Both the position numbers and the translations under genes were made by a program. The notes beneath the pieces were generated by a model, which did not search any database, was not told the DNA's origin, and saw only the letters and a program-made list of their open reading frames with translations. 17,291 nucleotides of DNA from Ophiosphaerella korrae (taxonomy: Eukaryota > Ascomycota > Dothideomycetes > Pleosporales > Phaeosphaeriaceae): NCBI GenBank assembly GCA_028456385.1, contig JALNQF010000672.1:1-17291 (forward strand). The letters run 5' to 3'. The first letter of the stretch is position 1. Every line of letters begins with the position of its first letter. Positions 17,158-17,291 of this stretch are shown piece after piece.

Positions 17158-17291
17158 TGTTAAGGATCTAGCTCGCTACTATCTTAAGAGACCTAGCTAA
17201 GACTACTGTATCGCAGATATATAAATAGAGCGTAGAGCTAGAGATAGAGAGAATAATTAATCTACTTAGTTTATACTTATTACTTTTAAGT
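17158..17291 (+). mobile_element. Possible start of another LTR (truncated by window end)
   Basis: A purine run AATAAAGGGG is followed by TGTTAAGGATC at 17158, a typical LTR opening, then a TATA box (TATATAAATAG, 17218-17228) about 60 bases in and a purine-rich GAGCTAGAGATAGAGAG stretch. The layout resembles a short LTR promoter. There is no partner LTR in the window, so this is tentative. Confidence 0.35.
17218..17228 (+). promoter_or_regulatory. TATA box candidate (TATATAAATAG)
   Basis: A good TATA consensus upstream of a purine-rich region, in the putative LTR beginning at 17158. In AT-rich DNA, TATA-like strings are common, so weight comes mainly from its position. Confidence 0.35.

Noticed and set aside
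1..17291. Fungal mitochondrial DNA because of the AT-richness
   Set aside because: The AT bias comes from CpA/TpG loss with transitions, and the content is nested LTR retrotransposons. No mitochondrial gene, tRNA or rRNA was seen.

Overview
The window looks like a gene-free, heterochromatin-type block from a filamentous (ascomycete) fungus. It is made of nested, mutated Ty3/Gypsy LTR retrotransposons. The sequence is AT-rich, and CpA and TpG are strongly depleted while TpA is in excess on both strands. Every recognisable retrotransposon gene is riddled with TAG/TAA codons where Gln or Trp is expected, and related copies differ almost only by C/T and G/A transitions. This is the signature of repeat-induced point mutation (RIP). 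No host gene, tRNA, rRNA or CRISPR array was recognised. A centromeric or other AT-isochore location is possible but not shown.

Layout. (1) Element D is a chromodomain-bearing Ty3/Gypsy relic on the + strand. Its pol runs from the left edge (5' end outside the window) to about 3105, and it resumes after 15953 with a 3' untranslated stretch, a polypurine tract and an LTR beginning near 16455. (2) Element A is inserted into D at 3306/15953 in the opposite orientation. It has two 430-bp LTRs (3307-3736 and 15523-15952) and a perfect 5-bp target-site duplication, AGTAG. (3) Within A, a 394-bp partial LTR called C (4131-4524) sits next to element B (4525-11535). B is a relative of A, also on the - strand, with two 426-bp LTRs and a complete gag - protease - RT - RNase H - integrase - chromodomain order. 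(4) A's own gag through RNase H resumes at 11536 and runs to 15522, but A's integrase and chromodomain are missing.

B has no matching target-site duplication: AATTA lies on its left, inside C, and CTTCT on its right, inside A's pol. The simplest reading is that two B copies, one in the C LTR and one in A's RNase H gene, recombined. That would leave one hybrid B and remove the rest of C and A's integrase region.

Between the chromodomain and 3' LTR, both A and B carry a matching + strand, stop-free reading frame that is antisense to the element's genes. These two frames (101 and 76 codons) are the longest open stretches in the window. They may be an antisense accessory gene or a chance product.

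The right end (about 16782-17291) differs in character: CpA/TpG are less depleted, it holds a GC-rich pocket with palindromes, and it may contain the start of another LTR at 17158. It may be flanking DNA beyond element D.
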